Below, piece by piece: positions 41,969 through 50,895 of a stretch of 64,000 bases of DNA. Position 1 is the stretch's first letter, and each line of letters opens with the position of its first letter. This stretch comes from an uncultured Eubacteriales bacterium. GTDB taxonomy: Bacteria > Bacillota > Clostridia > Oscillospirales > Oscillospiraceae. The notes below the pieces were generated by a model. It was not told the DNA's origin. It ran no database searches and was given only the letters and a program-made list of their open reading frames with translations. The position numbers were made by a program, and so were the translations under genes. The DNA is taken from contig UQXI01000004.1 in NCBI GenBank assembly GCA_900544975.1, positions 41,103-105,102 on the forward strand, in the 5' to 3' direction.

Positions 41969-43834
41969 TTATGAATTCCAATCCGGCTTCTCCGGAGGCG
42001 GATCTCCAGGCGTCCATCCTGCGGGTGGTTCTCCCATATTGGGTGGCGTTATACCCCCAGGTCTGTCCTGCTCCGAATTGCCATCTGGTCGTCCGGGCAT
42101 GCCGCTGATCCTGCCGGAAGTGGTGGTAATACCGGTCAACGTGATTTCCTCAGTTTGTGTTCCTGCTGTGACCGTGTACGTGTTTCCAAGCTGCAACTCT
42201 GGCGTGCTAATTACAGCACTTTGATAGTCCTTTGCTGGCGTATAGCTTCCAATGACCTTACCATCCGCGTCTGTAACGATCAATTCCGTTCCCCCAGTGA
42301 CCAGCTGAGAAAATACAATCAAAAAGGAATGCTGGCTGGAAGTATTCCCAAATCCAGCGGCCATTCCATTGCTTCCCACGGCGAAAATTGTACCGCCAGT
42401 GATCTCCGCTGCGGAGCCATAATCCAATGCCCCATCCCCGCTGGAAGTTGGACCACTGACATAGACGGTCCCCCCATCCATATACAGCCCACCGTTGGAG
42501 TCAATTCCATCCCCTCCAGCGTCTACCTCCAAATTTCCACCAGTGATGCGAATCCAACATTCAGAATTTCCCTGGTCAAAGAAGTGATCTCGGGAGAAGT
42601 TCCCATTCTCGTCGGAACCACCAGCGGCGTTGAGACCGTCGTCAGAGGCCTTCAGAGCAATGGTTCCACCTGAAATCGTAATTTGCAGGCCCTCTATCCC
42701 CTCATAGCTGGAATCAATTTGTACCGTTCCGCCGGAAATTGTGAGGGGCCCATCGCTGTGGAAGCCATCATCTCCGCTGGATATGGTCAATTCACCTCCT
42801 GATACATCCAGGGTTCCGTTGGAGTGAACTGCATCGTCTAAAGCATCTATTTGAAATGTGCCGCCGGAAATCTCAATCGCGCTGCCCGCTTTTAGCCCTT
42901 TCGCACCAGTTGCCTCTGAGCCCTCTGTTTCTGCTGACGCTTGTTCCCATAGAGAACGAAATTCTGGAGAATTCTTCTGAGGCGCCTGGGCGCTGCCGCC
43001 ACCAGTTGTAATATGGAATGTACCGCCGGAAATGCATAGTGTGCTTTCTGCCTGAATTCCATCTGCAGCAGCGACGATCTGAAAGGTGCCTCCGCCAATG
43101 GATACATACCCCAAGTCTGTAAGTTGGTCCTCGTTGGATTGAATGCCATCTCCCCCAGCCTGAATGGTCATGTCCGCCATCAAAATTTTGATGCCATCTT
43201 TTCCTTTCACCCCATCATTTTCTGCAGTGACATGGAATGTGCCACCCGTAATGGATAGGGTGCCTTTACAGAAAATACCATGACATCGATTGCCAGCTAC
43301 ATACAGAGTTCCTTCTCCATTGACAGTCAAATCTGATTGGGCGTAAAGGCAGGCGTTTGCTTCTTTGTCCTCCTCGTCTGCCTGACCATCTGTCAGCGAG
43401 TTCTCTGTACCGTCAGGCAGCAAGACAACCGTCTTTTCAGCCTGTTCGACCCAGAGCGCAGGGCCATTTTGACTGGTAATGGAAACCCCATTGAGCACCA
43501 ACTGAACCTCCTGATTGGCTGCATCAACACGAAGCTGCCCAGAGAGAGAACCGGACAAGACGTAAATTCCCCCTTGGGTAATGGTAATCACCCCATCGGC
43601 GATTTCTGCACCGCTTCCAGTGATCTGAGCCATGGCGTTCATACAGGTGATTTGGGTGGCAGCCGACTCATCGTATCCCACCTCCAAGTCGGAAGCAGAA
43701 AAGCTCGAATCAGCTGGATGGAATGTTTCTGGTTCAGTGGTTTCTGCCGCTGACTGCGTGGCACATCCAGACAAACAGCCAAGGATCATGGCGGCTGCTG
43801 TCATATATATCATTTTTTGCACCTTTCTGTACAT
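41969..43834 (-). CDS. Carbohydrate-binding lipoprotein, Cthe_2159/DUF4353 type
   Basis: A 621-residue lipoprotein (lipobox CLSGC). The body is a right-handed beta-helix of repeated 20-22-residue turns with ISGGTFxI-DALDDAVHSNGTLDVSGG, GDDGFHSDGPLTISGG and GDGIDSNGGLYMDGG. This acidic, Asp/Gly-rich pattern is that of Cthe_2159, a calcium-dependent cellulose/pectin-binding beta-helix. The C-terminus is Pro/Gly-rich (PGMPGRPDGN...GWTPGDPPPEKPDW). The start at 43834 has AAGGGGAGC. It is third in an operon with VTC and DUF4956 proteins. Confidence 0.85.
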   Translation of the reverse strand: MYRKVQKMIYMTAAAMILGCLSGCATQSAAETTEPETFHPADSSFSASDLEVGYDESAATQITCMNAMAQITGSGAEIADGVITITQGGIYVLSGSLSGQLRVDAANQEVQLVLNGVSITSQNGPALWVEQAEKTVVLLPDGTENSLTDGQADEEDKEANACLYAQSDLTVNGEGTLYVAGNRCHGIFCKGTLSITGGTFHVTAENDGVKGKDGIKILMADMTIQAGGDGIQSNEDQLTDLGYVSIGGGTFQIVAAADGIQAESTLCISGGTFHITTGGGSAQAPQKNSPEFRSLWEQASAETEGSEATGAKGLKAGSAIEISGGTFQIDALDDAVHSNGTLDVSGGELTISSGDDGFHSDGPLTISGGTVQIDSSYEGIEGLQITISGGTIALKASDDGLNAAGGSDENGNFSRDHFFDQGNSECWIRITGGNLEVDAGGDGIDSNGGLYMDGGTVYVSGPTSSGDGALDYGSAAEITGGTIFAVGSNGMAAGFGNTSSQHSFLIVFSQLVTGGTELIVTDADGKVIGSYTPAKDYQSAVISTPELQLGNTYTVTAGTQTEEITLTGITTTSGRISGMPGRPDGNSEQDRPGGITPPNMGEPPAGWTPGDPPPEKPDWNS

Positions 43835-43848
43835 TTGCAGCTCCCCTT

Positions 43849-44535
43849 TCACAGCAATTCGTCGTGCACGGCGGTTTTACCACAGGAAATTTCCAAATTT
43901 CCATTTCGGCAGCGCAGATCATCTAGAAATGCTTTTTCACTTGCATTTCCCTTCAAAACAATCCGGTAGCACAGTTTATACAAGCTTCCCATGTTGGATG
44001 TCCGTACGCTCTCCAGTTCCCAGCGTACTGCATATGTGTCGAAGAGATCGTCAAAGGCCCCTTCATAATCCAAACCTTCCGGGATGGTGATGCGAAGTAC
44101 GCGTTCCCCCGCTATGTGCTTCCCAAAACCAGAGATGGACAACAGAAAGCTGACCAGAGCCATCAAGACAGCAAACAGAGCTGCAACAGCTAAATATCCC
44201 ATACCCGTTGCAAGGCCAATCGCCATGGCCAGAAAGATGCTACCAATCTCCCGGGCTCCCCCTGGAACGGACCGGAATCGGATCAAGCTAAATGCCCCCA
44301 TCACCGCAACCCCGGTGCCAATGCTGCCATTGACCAACATAATGACCGTCTGCACCATAGCGGGCAGTGTCACGAGAGTGAAAAGGAAGCCCCGATTGCT
44401 TGGATTTTGATAAGCATGCGCCCAGGCGATTAAGACGCCCAGGAGAAGGGAAGCTGCCGTACACGCCAGGAATGACCCCAAGTCAAAGACAGCCGTCCCA
44501 CTTGGTAAGACGCTGGAAAAAATTTCGTTAAGCAT
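43849..44535 (-). CDS. DUF4956 membrane protein
   Basis: A 228-residue protein with four hydrophobic segments in the first 130 residues (LGSFLACTAASLLLGVLIAWAH; TLVTLPAMVQTVIML; FLAMAIGLATGMGYLAVAALFAVLMALVSFLL) and a soluble C-terminal domain. The conserved MGAFSLIRFRSVPGGAREIGSIFLAM motif defines the family. DUF4956 proteins co-occur with VTC-domain polyphosphate polymerases and CotH kinases. It overlaps the VTC gene by 8 bp. Confidence 0.88.
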   Translation of the reverse strand: MLNEIFSSVLPSGTAVFDLGSFLACTAASLLLGVLIAWAHAYQNPSNRGFLFTLVTLPAMVQTVIMLVNGSIGTGVAVMGAFSLIRFRSVPGGAREIGSIFLAMAIGLATGMGYLAVAALFAVLMALVSFLLSISGFGKHIAGERVLRITIPEGLDYEGAFDDLFDTYAVRWELESVRTSNMGSLYKLCYRIVLKGNASEKAFLDDLRCRNGNLEISCGKTAVHDELL

Positions 44536-45289
44536 AAACGATTCGTCCTTTCTTGTCCCCGTTTTCCATAGATATCTCTACATTTCTGTTGATGGCGCCA
44601 TGGGCCATGCTATTTTGGTAAGCTACCCCGTATTTGGAGAAGGAAGTGGGAAATATTTGCAAAGTATCCAACAGTCTGGCCATCCACACAGGCATTGCGC
44701 ATGGTACCTTGATTTCCATCAGAAATTGGCCCTCCGGAAGCAACAACTGCCCCTCCGTGCCGGCATCCAGATGCAGGTTTTCGCATCTCCACCGCAAATT
44801 CCAATCGAAGGTAACACGAAGATTGGCATCCTCCAGGCCGTACAACGCCACACGCTGATAGGCAATGTAGGCCGTGGGAATCAAGGTATGGTAAAAACTG
44901 TACATATAATCCACTTCCCGCAGAACTTGAGAGTCCACCTCAGGCGGAAGCCTTTGATAGAGGTAGGATTCTGCCGCTTGAAGAGAAAGTGCTACTCTAC
45001 GCTTGTACACCGTTCCCATGTATTTTTTCTTCAATTCCACAAAGACCGGATCCTGGGGCTTGGGAGAACCGTAGCAGCGCAAACGCAGTTTTTCCTTATA
45101 AACCGGCTTCTCTAAAGAGTTACGGATCAGGCGGTGGTCTGGCGTGTCAAAATAGATACTGGAGATCTGACTGACTCCGTACTGATCTGGCTTCATGTAC
45201 GGGGTTAGCTCCAGAAACAGCTGTTGATAAGTACGAGTTTCCAGTATGTACTTTTGCTCAAAACGCTGAAAAAAGCCGCTTTGTTTCAT
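44528..45289 (-). CDS. VTC-domain polyphosphate polymerase-like protein
   Basis: A 253-residue VTC domain protein (tunnel-fold polymerase). Key segments: FQRFEQKYILET, ISSIYFDTPDHRLIRNSLEKPVYKEKLRLRCYG, FVELKKKYMGTVYKRRVAL, and the C-terminal LMEIKVPCAMPVWMARLL. The basic Lys/Arg residues that line the tunnel and the metal-binding Glu residues are present. In yeast Vtc4 the domain makes polyphosphate from ATP. The bacterial substrate is not settled. ACGGAGG precedes the ATG. Confidence 0.88.
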   Translation of the reverse strand: MKQSGFFQRFEQKYILETRTYQQLFLELTPYMKPDQYGVSQISSIYFDTPDHRLIRNSLEKPVYKEKLRLRCYGSPKPQDPVFVELKKKYMGTVYKRRVALSLQAAESYLYQRLPPEVDSQVLREVDYMYSFYHTLIPTAYIAYQRVALYGLEDANLRVTFDWNLRWRCENLHLDAGTEGQLLLPEGQFLMEIKVPCAMPVWMARLLDTLQIFPTSFSKYGVAYQNSMAHGAINRNVEISMENGDKKGRIVYA

Positions 45290-45370
45290 GATTTCCTCCG
45301 TTTCCGTGTTTTAGCTATATTTTACCGCCGGTACCTTAAGCCAGGCTGAGAAAAAGCGTAAACAAATTGT

Positions 45371-45418
45371 AAATGCCATACCTGTAGCAGCAGTTACGCA
45401 GCCACAGGTATGGCATTT
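45371..45418. terminator. Terminator hairpin after the histidine kinase gene
   Basis: A perfect 15-bp stem (45371-45385 with 45404-45418) separates the kinase stop from the VTC operon. The plus strand is followed by TT, the minus by ATTTACAATTTG. Confidence 0.75.
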
Positions 45419-45427
45419 TTGCATATT

Positions 45428-46654
45428 TCATCCAAAAGAAACAGTGAACCGAATCGCGCCCGGCTCCACAGCTTCTGCGGAAATGTTCGCATGATGAGCT
45501 TGACAAATCGACTTGGCAATGGACAGCCCAATTCCATATCCGCCTGTCTCCCGGGATCGGGAAGTATCTGCCCGATAAAATCGGTCAAACAGCCGGTTCA
45601 GATTTCCACTGGGGAGCTCTGAGCAGGTATTTTCCACCCAAAGGCGAGTGAATTTTCCTTGCTTCTCCAGCTGTACCACAACCGTGCCATTGGGGCCGGC
45701 ATATTTGACCGCATTTTCCAACAAAATAGAGACCAATTGCCGGAGACTGGCTGCATCGCCCAAAATGCAAACTTCAGCCTCTACCTGAACAGATAAAGAG
45801 ACCTGATTGGTCTCCGCCAGTACACAGAACGGCTCTGCCGCCTGGGACACCAACGAGCTGAAATCCAGCTGCTCCATTTGCAAGGTTGGGCGCTGTGCAT
45901 CCAGTTTGGTCAGTGCCAGCATGGATTGCAGTAAACCATCCATACGGGATACCTGATTGCGGATGCTGTCCGACCATGGGCTCTTTCCGGTGGTGAGCTC
46001 CAATACATCGTTATTTGCGGAAATAATTGCCAGCGGCGTTTTCAACTCGTGCTCGGCATCCTCCAAAAACTGCCGCTGCTTTTCCATGGCCTCCTCGATG
46101 GGCCGGATGGCACGGCGGGAGAAGAGTGCCGTGATGCAGGAAACCACTGCAAACGCAGCAAGACCAATGGTGCAGGAAAGCAGCAGGAAAAACTGATCGC
46201 TGGTCCGCTCTGTGCTGCAATCCAGAAAAATGATCATACTGCCGGAATGTTCAGGATTGGGAAATGTACCGTATCGATAATGATCCAGATATCCCCCCAG
46301 TTTCCCGTTTTTGACCACACGCTGGCCGTAAACCATAGCCTCTTCCGAAGAAACTGCGGCGATATGTCCTGTATTGACGCGGATCACATTCCCCTGTTGG
46401 TCCAGCCATACGAAGAAAAATCTGGTCTTGTACCCCGTATCGGCATTGATCCCCGGCGGTTTCTCTTTTCCCGGCGGTTTCTTTTCGTCTGGAAACCGGC
46501 CTTTATTTTCGGAAAGATACTGTAGCATTTGATCCGCACGGTTTGCAGTATTGCTATACTTGAGCAGATTGATTGACCCGAGGAGAATTACAATGACCAG
46601 ACCCAAAGCGAGCACGACAATGCCTATGAATTTCCGCTGAAGCCGCCGGATCAC
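45428..46654 (-). CDS. Two-component sensor histidine kinase
   Basis: A 408-residue kinase with two membrane spans (about 8-32 and 154-178) flanking a small extracellular domain with a Lys/Pro-rich stretch (GRFPDEKKPPGKEKPPG). HisKA has phosphoacceptor H202 (AEHELKTPLAI). HATPase has ENAVKYAGPNG and GGYGIGLSIAKSI. GTG start overlaps the regulator stop (GTGA), so the pair is co-translated. It lacks a clear HAMP domain. Signal unknown. Confidence 0.92.
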   Translation of the reverse strand: MIRRLQRKFIGIVVLALGLVIVILLGSINLLKYSNTANRADQMLQYLSENKGRFPDEKKPPGKEKPPGINADTGYKTRFFFVWLDQQGNVIRVNTGHIAAVSSEEAMVYGQRVVKNGKLGGYLDHYRYGTFPNPEHSGSMIIFLDCSTERTSDQFFLLLSCTIGLAAFAVVSCITALFSRRAIRPIEEAMEKQRQFLEDAEHELKTPLAIISANNDVLELTTGKSPWSDSIRNQVSRMDGLLQSMLALTKLDAQRPTLQMEQLDFSSLVSQAAEPFCVLAETNQVSLSVQVEAEVCILGDAASLRQLVSILLENAVKYAGPNGTVVVQLEKQGKFTRLWVENTCSELPSGNLNRLFDRFYRADTSRSRETGGYGIGLSIAKSICQAHHANISAEAVEPGAIRFTVSFG

Positions 46655-47340
46655 GGTCCTGCCCCCTTTGTTCGACTTGCCAAGAGGTAGCCCACCCCCC
46701 GGTTTGCTTTTATTTCTACGGTACTACCAACTGCATGCAGCTTTTTTCGGAGGCCGGAGATGTAGACCCATACCACCCCAAGCTCTGCATCAGCGTCATA
46801 ACCCCAAATACGGGAGAGAAACTGGTCTGTAGAAATGACGCGATTGGGGTTTTCCATCAAAAGCTCCAAAATCTGAAATTCTTTGCTGCCCAACCGCTGC
46901 TCTCCAGTGGGTCCGGACAGTGTGAAAACCTCCCGACTCAGAGACAAGTCCCCAAATCGCAGTACATTGGTGACCATTTCTGTCCGCCTGCGTGTCATGG
47001 CGCGAATGCGTGCCAACAGCTCTCCCATGGCAAAGGGTTTCACCAGATAGTCGTCTGCGCCCATATCCAATCCGCGGATACGGTCCTCCACCTGAGATTT
47101 TGCCGTAAGGAGCAAAATGGGAACCCCATTGCCCTCTTCCCGCACACGGTGCAGTACAGACAGACCATCTATCTTTGGCATCATAATATCCAAGATGGCG
47201 CCATCGTACTGACCGTGCCGGAGATAGTCCAATGCATCCTGACCGTCATATACGGGATCTACGGAATAGTGATTGTGTTTTAAAATGGCGCACAGCGCAT
47301 CGGATAGTTCCCGCTCATCCTCTGCCAGCAGCAGACGCAT
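46651..47340 (-). CDS. OmpR-family response regulator
   Basis: A 229-residue regulator: receiver with E7/D8 and phosphoacceptor D51 (LDIMMPKIDG), VKPFAMGEL lysine; winged helix with GSKEFQILELLM and GVVWVYISGLRKKLHAV. The DNA-recognition helix differs from the usual VDVHIRRLR form by V-W-V-Y-I-S. It sits 44 bp after xerD, possibly in the same transcript, and is coupled to the kinase gene. Confidence 0.93.
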   Translation of the reverse strand: MRLLLAEDERELSDALCAILKHNHYSVDPVYDGQDALDYLRHGQYDGAILDIMMPKIDGLSVLHRVREEGNGVPILLLTAKSQVEDRIRGLDMGADDYLVKPFAMGELLARIRAMTRRRTEMVTNVLRFGDLSLSREVFTLSGPTGEQRLGSKEFQILELLMENPNRVISTDQFLSRIWGYDADAELGVVWVYISGLRKKLHAVGSTVEIKANRGVGYLLASRTKGAGP

Positions 47341-47384
47341 CCGTCATTCCCCCTTTTGCAGTTTCCAGGAAAGAGCATCCAACC

Positions 47385-48266
47385 CTATGCCTTGGGATGG
47401 CATTTATTATAGACGCTTTTGAGGTTTTGACTCACCAGCTGCGTGTACAGCTGGGTGGAAGAGATATCGCTATGTCCCATCATCTCCTGAATGGCATGCA
47501 GATCCGCACCGTTTTCCAGAAGATGTACTGCAAAGCTGTGCCGTAAGGTATGCGGCGTAATGTCTTTCTCAATGTGGGCTGTTTCCTGGTAGTGCTTGAG
47601 AATTTTCCAGAAGCCCTGGCGGCTCATACGCTCCCCGCTGACGTTTACAAACAACGCAGATTCTCCAGGGGCCGCCACCATACCGGGACGGACATCTTGC
47701 ATATAGCTGGACAGCGCCTTCACAGCGCCGGGATACATCGGGACAAGGCGGGTTTTTTTGCCGCTGCATTTGATGAAGCAACCATCCAGGCTCACATCAT
47801 CCACATTGAGACCGATGAGCTCGCTGACCCGCAAGCCAGTGGCGTACATCACTTCCAACATGGCACGGTCCCGATATCCTTTTGCATCCACGCAAGCAGG
47901 CTGTGACAGGAGCAGCTCCACCTCACGCCCAGTTAAAATCTGGGGCAGTTTCTTCTCCCCTCGCTCCACATGCACATTTTGAACTGGGCTTTCCCGCAGG
48001 AAGCCGGCAGATACCAAATAGGCAAAAAAATTCTTTAGGCTGGCAAGAGAGCGGGAAATGGTTGCACTGGATCGTCCTTCTGTAGCGAGCCGGTGGAGAT
48101 AGTCGGAAATATTTTGTTGTGTTGCGTCCACAAGCTCTGCCTCCTCAGCATCGCGAAGCCAACCGGCAAATTGACGGATGTCCCGCAAGTATGAGACGGT
48201 GGTGTTGCCAGACGCCTGTTTTACGTTGACCAGATAGTTCTCATAAGCAGCGATCAGATCCAACAT
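47385..48266 (-). CDS. xerD: Tyrosine recombinase XerD
   Basis: A 293-residue recombinase that resolves chromosome dimers at dif. N-terminal core-binding domain (YENYLVNVKQASGNTTVSYLRDIRQF) and catalytic domain with ATGLRVSELIGL (Arg), KTRLVP region, HTLRHSFAVHLLENGADLHAIQEMMGH (His, Arg, His) and STQLYTQL (Tyr). Size is standard for XerD. Start 48266 gives the canonical N-terminus; upstream open codons belong to the end of the preceding gene. Following a sporulation-type membrane gene resembles the spoIIM-ripX order of Bacillus. Confidence 0.92.
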   Translation of the reverse strand: MLDLIAAYENYLVNVKQASGNTTVSYLRDIRQFAGWLRDAEEAELVDATQQNISDYLHRLATEGRSSATISRSLASLKNFFAYLVSAGFLRESPVQNVHVERGEKKLPQILTGREVELLLSQPACVDAKGYRDRAMLEVMYATGLRVSELIGLNVDDVSLDGCFIKCSGKKTRLVPMYPGAVKALSSYMQDVRPGMVAAPGESALFVNVSGERMSRQGFWKILKHYQETAHIEKDITPHTLRHSFAVHLLENGADLHAIQEMMGHSDISSTQLYTQLVSQNLKSVYNKCHPKA

Positions 48267-48283
48267 AGCGACAGCGTTCCTTT

Positions 48284-48826
48284 TTATGTTAGTATAAATG
48301 ACTGGCTCAGCTCTGCCACCACAGGGGACAACAGCCAGTGAAAAACGAGAATCGTAGCTCCACTGAAGCAGCATGCAACGGCCAAATCCTGAGACAAACT
48401 ACGCCCTCCTACCTGAAAGCGGCGCAGCAAAAACCAGAACAAAAAAATGAGACAGATGCCCCGGCCTGCTAAGAGTAGGCCCGCAAAGACCCACCCTGCT
48501 GTATGGAGAGTATGTACAAAGGCACACACCGAAAAGGAAAATAAAAAGCCGCATAGTGCAGCGGGTAAAAGCAAATACCAGACACACCGGCTGAAATATG
48601 CCAGAACCCCGGCCACAAGCAGCGGCAACAAGCAACACAGAATCTGGGAGCTGATACTGGCCTGTCCAGACAATACGCCGCCGCAAACTTCGTATAACCC
48701 GGTTACCGGCATCTTCATACAGGTTAAACATCCAATACAGGCGCCGACAGTGAAGCTTCCCAAAAGTGCTACCATCCAGTCCTGCATAGAGGTTACATGG
48801 AAATTATGATAAAAAAGTCTGTGCAT
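48284..48826 (-). CDS. Multispan membrane protein upstream of xerD (possible SpoIIM)
   Basis: A 180-residue protein with about five hydrophobic segments (ALLGSFTVGACIGCLTCM; ISSQILCCLLPLLVAGVLAYF; VWYLLLPAALCGFLFSFSVC; WVFAGLLLAGRGICLIFLFWFLL; AVACCFSGATILVFHWLL). It is unusually cysteine-rich. GGAGG lies 7 nt before ATG 48826. Position next to xerD suggests SpoIIM, the engulfment protein, because Bacillus has spoIIM near ripX. Sequence support is weak, so treat the name as tentative. Confidence 0.45.
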   Translation of the reverse strand: MHRLFYHNFHVTSMQDWMVALLGSFTVGACIGCLTCMKMPVTGLYEVCGGVLSGQASISSQILCCLLPLLVAGVLAYFSRCVWYLLLPAALCGFLFSFSVCAFVHTLHTAGWVFAGLLLAGRGICLIFLFWFLLRRFQVGGRSLSQDLAVACCFSGATILVFHWLLSPVVAELSQSFILT

Positions 48827-49188
48827 CATTGGCCCTCCATATTGACTTACGCCCAGGATTCCGGAGGAGCCAGCCGAAATCATCGCACAGAATGCTGAAT
48901 CACATGCGAATTCTCATCGTTTTGCTTTTTTACTATACTCCAAATTCCGGAAAAATTCAAGGGCTATTCACCGAAAATCCAGTTTTTGTAAATTATGTAC
49001 ATTTTTATGTAAATTGCGTTATGTCAACTTCTCGCCGCGTGCGTGGATTGCCATTCTGTTTTTATTCAAAATCAACCAGATGTTGTGCCGCAGTGATGGC
49101 CTGGATCCCAAATATGGATTTTGCAGGACGACTTGCAAAATCCATATTTGAGGTAAGCGAGAATTACTCTCCTCAGCTTTTGGTCATA
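48827..49188. other. Intergenic region with promoter and hairpin
   Basis: About 360 bp without a gene. A minus-strand promoter has TTGAAT (plus 48955-48960) and TATAGT (plus 48932-48937) with a 17-bp spacer, and drives the membrane protein-xerD-two-component run. A perfect 17-bp stem (49109-49125 with 49134-49150, 8-nt loop) probably ends the upstream gene's transcript. Confidence 0.65.
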
Positions 49189-49626
49189 TTAACTGATCCG
49201 GTACTTTTTGGGCACACGCTTTCTCCTCTGCCCTCCCCCGGCGCCGACAATCCCGGCGGCTGCACATGCACCAAAAATCAAAGCTGCCGTCACGGGAATT
49301 CCCTGGTACTTGCCTCCAAAGAAAAAGGCAGTCGCCGCAAATAGAAGCAGGATGTAGCATCCACCCAGCAGCAGACAAACGACCATTGACCGGCTGCCCG
49401 CCAATTTGGCAGAGCTCCATGCACCAACCGCTGCAGAAACCGCCAGGATCACCATCGCCAATGTTCCTGTCATTTCCTGAGGCAGTGCCTGCCTGTCCAT
49501 GAGGGCGGCAAACAGGGCGGATAGGCCCAGAGTCAACGCCACACTGATTCCCGTACCTATGGCCAATGCTTTTCCCATACCGGAGGCACTTCCCCGCTTT
49601 GGCATCTCCCACTTTTTCTTCTTCAT
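49189..49626 (-). CDS. TIGR04086/YrzE-like membrane protein
   Basis: A 145-residue protein with four hydrophobic helices, basic ends (MKKKKWEMPKR, RRKRVPKKYR) and Gly/Ala-rich segments such as ILAVSAAVGAWSSAKLAGSR. This is the layout of the YrzE/TIGR04086 family found throughout spore-forming Firmicutes. Function is unknown. AAAGGGGAG precedes the start. Confidence 0.75.
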   Translation of the reverse strand: MKKKKWEMPKRGSASGMGKALAIGTGISVALTLGLSALFAALMDRQALPQEMTGTLAMVILAVSAAVGAWSSAKLAGSRSMVVCLLLGGCYILLLFAATAFFFGGKYQGIPVTAALIFGACAAAGIVGAGGGQRRKRVPKKYRIS

Positions 49627-49713
49627 GGTATCGCTCCCCTTTCCATTCCAGCCTATGCGCCGCTATGTGTATTCAGAACCGACCTGTCCCAGAGCAGAAA
49701 TCTGCATAAAAAG

Positions 49714-49746
49714 ACCTGCTGCAAACACTCGTTTTTTGCAGCAGGT
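49714..49746 (-). terminator. Second of two tandem terminators
   Basis: On the minus strand ACCTGCTGCAAA pairs with TTTGCAGCAGGT and runs into CTTTTTATG. It lies about 65 bp downstream of a nearly identical hairpin. Confidence 0.85.
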
Positions 49747-49811
49747 TCGCACGTATTCTCCTGGTCTGATCGCCGGTCTCCCCGGGGCTTTTCGGATGCA
49801 ACCGAAAAGAG

Positions 49812-49843
49812 ACCTGCCGCAAAAAAGAATTTTTGCGGCAGGT
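49812..49843 (-). terminator. First terminator after the sulfite-reductase-like gene
   Basis: ACCTGCCGCAAAA (49812-49824 as complement) pairs with TTTTGCGGCAGGT (49831-49843); the minus strand continues TCTCTTTT. Its stem differs from the downstream copy by few bases, so the pair looks like a duplication. Confidence 0.85.
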
Positions 49844-49899
49844 ACAATGAGAGATACGGATTTCATGCTCCGGCTGGTCAGGCTCGTTTCGTAGGATCA

Positions 49900-50850
49900 T
49901 TAACAGGTAGTGCCGCCAGTCAAATGTATTTGCGCCTCTAGAATCTCCTGCTTCCGTTCCAGGATTTCGTCGGACAGGAGTTCTTTTTCCACGTATTCGA
50001 ACCCGAGACGGCTGATGGTATCTGCAAAACGTTCGCCGGTCTTTCCTTGCTCCCGGAAGAAGAGAATGGCTTTTTCTACAGTGCGAAGCAGCTCCTCTTC
50101 GTCTGTGAAAAGCCGGTTGAGGGGCTGTGCGACGGCCATTTTCTTGCCCCAACGGCCACCAATGTAAATCTTGTAGCCAGACACGCCACCCTCAACCACA
50201 TCAAAGGGACAACGATTCACGCACAACCCACAATTGCTGCACAGAGCCGGGTCAATGGTCAGCTCACCGTCTTCCAACTTCGCGGCCTGCATGGGGCAGG
50301 TGTTTACGATTTGACACTTTTTGCATCCATTGCAGGCGTCCGAATCTACAGTGGGCACCAGCTGCCCGATGATGCCCAAATCGTTCAGTGTAGGTTTGAC
50401 ACAATTATTGGGGCAGCCGCCACATGCGATTTTAAATTTATGTGGAAGTTTGACGGAGTGGTAGCCCAGATAAAAACGCTGGTGAATTTTTTCGCTCAAA
50501 GCAAACGTATCGTAGAGACCATACTGGCAGGTCGTTCCCTTGCAGGAAACCACCGGTCGTACCAGAGAGCCAGTACCACCTGTGATCAGGCCGGCCGGTG
50601 CAATGAATTCCTGGAAGGCAGGAATGTCATCAAAATGAACCCCCCGGATTTCTACGGTGAGGCGGGTGGTAAACTCCACCTCGCCGTTTCCAAACTTCTC
50701 AGCAGCCTGGGCCAAAACGGCAGTCTGCTGCGCGGTGATCTTTCCGTTGACTGTGATGACCCGTGCATTGAACAGGTCAGTCCCTTTGTTGTTCAAAAAG
50801 CCCAGTGCTTTCACCCGTTTGATTTCTGCGGCGCTGATGGTACAAGCCAT
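49900..50850 (-). CDS. Siroheme sulfite/nitrite reductase-like protein with ferredoxin domain
   Basis: A 316-residue redox protein of the anaerobic sulfite reductase C (AsrC)/DsrAB-like type. The NIR_SIR half-domain (VEFTTRLTVEIRGVHFDDI) leads to the siroheme-[4Fe-4S] motifs CKGTTCQYG and CGGCPNNC. A ferredoxin insert follows with two clusters (CNGCKKCQIVNTC, CSNCGLCVNRCPFD). It could reduce sulfite, nitrite or a related substrate; no asrA/asrB partners are adjacent. It pairs with a downstream-of-promoter FAD/rhodanese enzyme, pointing to sulfur metabolism. AAAGGAG precedes the start. Confidence 0.85.
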   Translation of the reverse strand: MACTISAAEIKRVKALGFLNNKGTDLFNARVITVNGKITAQQTAVLAQAAEKFGNGEVEFTTRLTVEIRGVHFDDIPAFQEFIAPAGLITGGTGSLVRPVVSCKGTTCQYGLYDTFALSEKIHQRFYLGYHSVKLPHKFKIACGGCPNNCVKPTLNDLGIIGQLVPTVDSDACNGCKKCQIVNTCPMQAAKLEDGELTIDPALCSNCGLCVNRCPFDVVEGGVSGYKIYIGGRWGKKMAVAQPLNRLFTDEEELLRTVEKAILFFREQGKTGERFADTISRLGFEYVEKELLSDEILERKQEILEAQIHLTGGTTC

Positions 50851-50895
50851 AACAAATTCTCCTTTTTTATCTGTCCAGATTTCTGATTTGCACCT

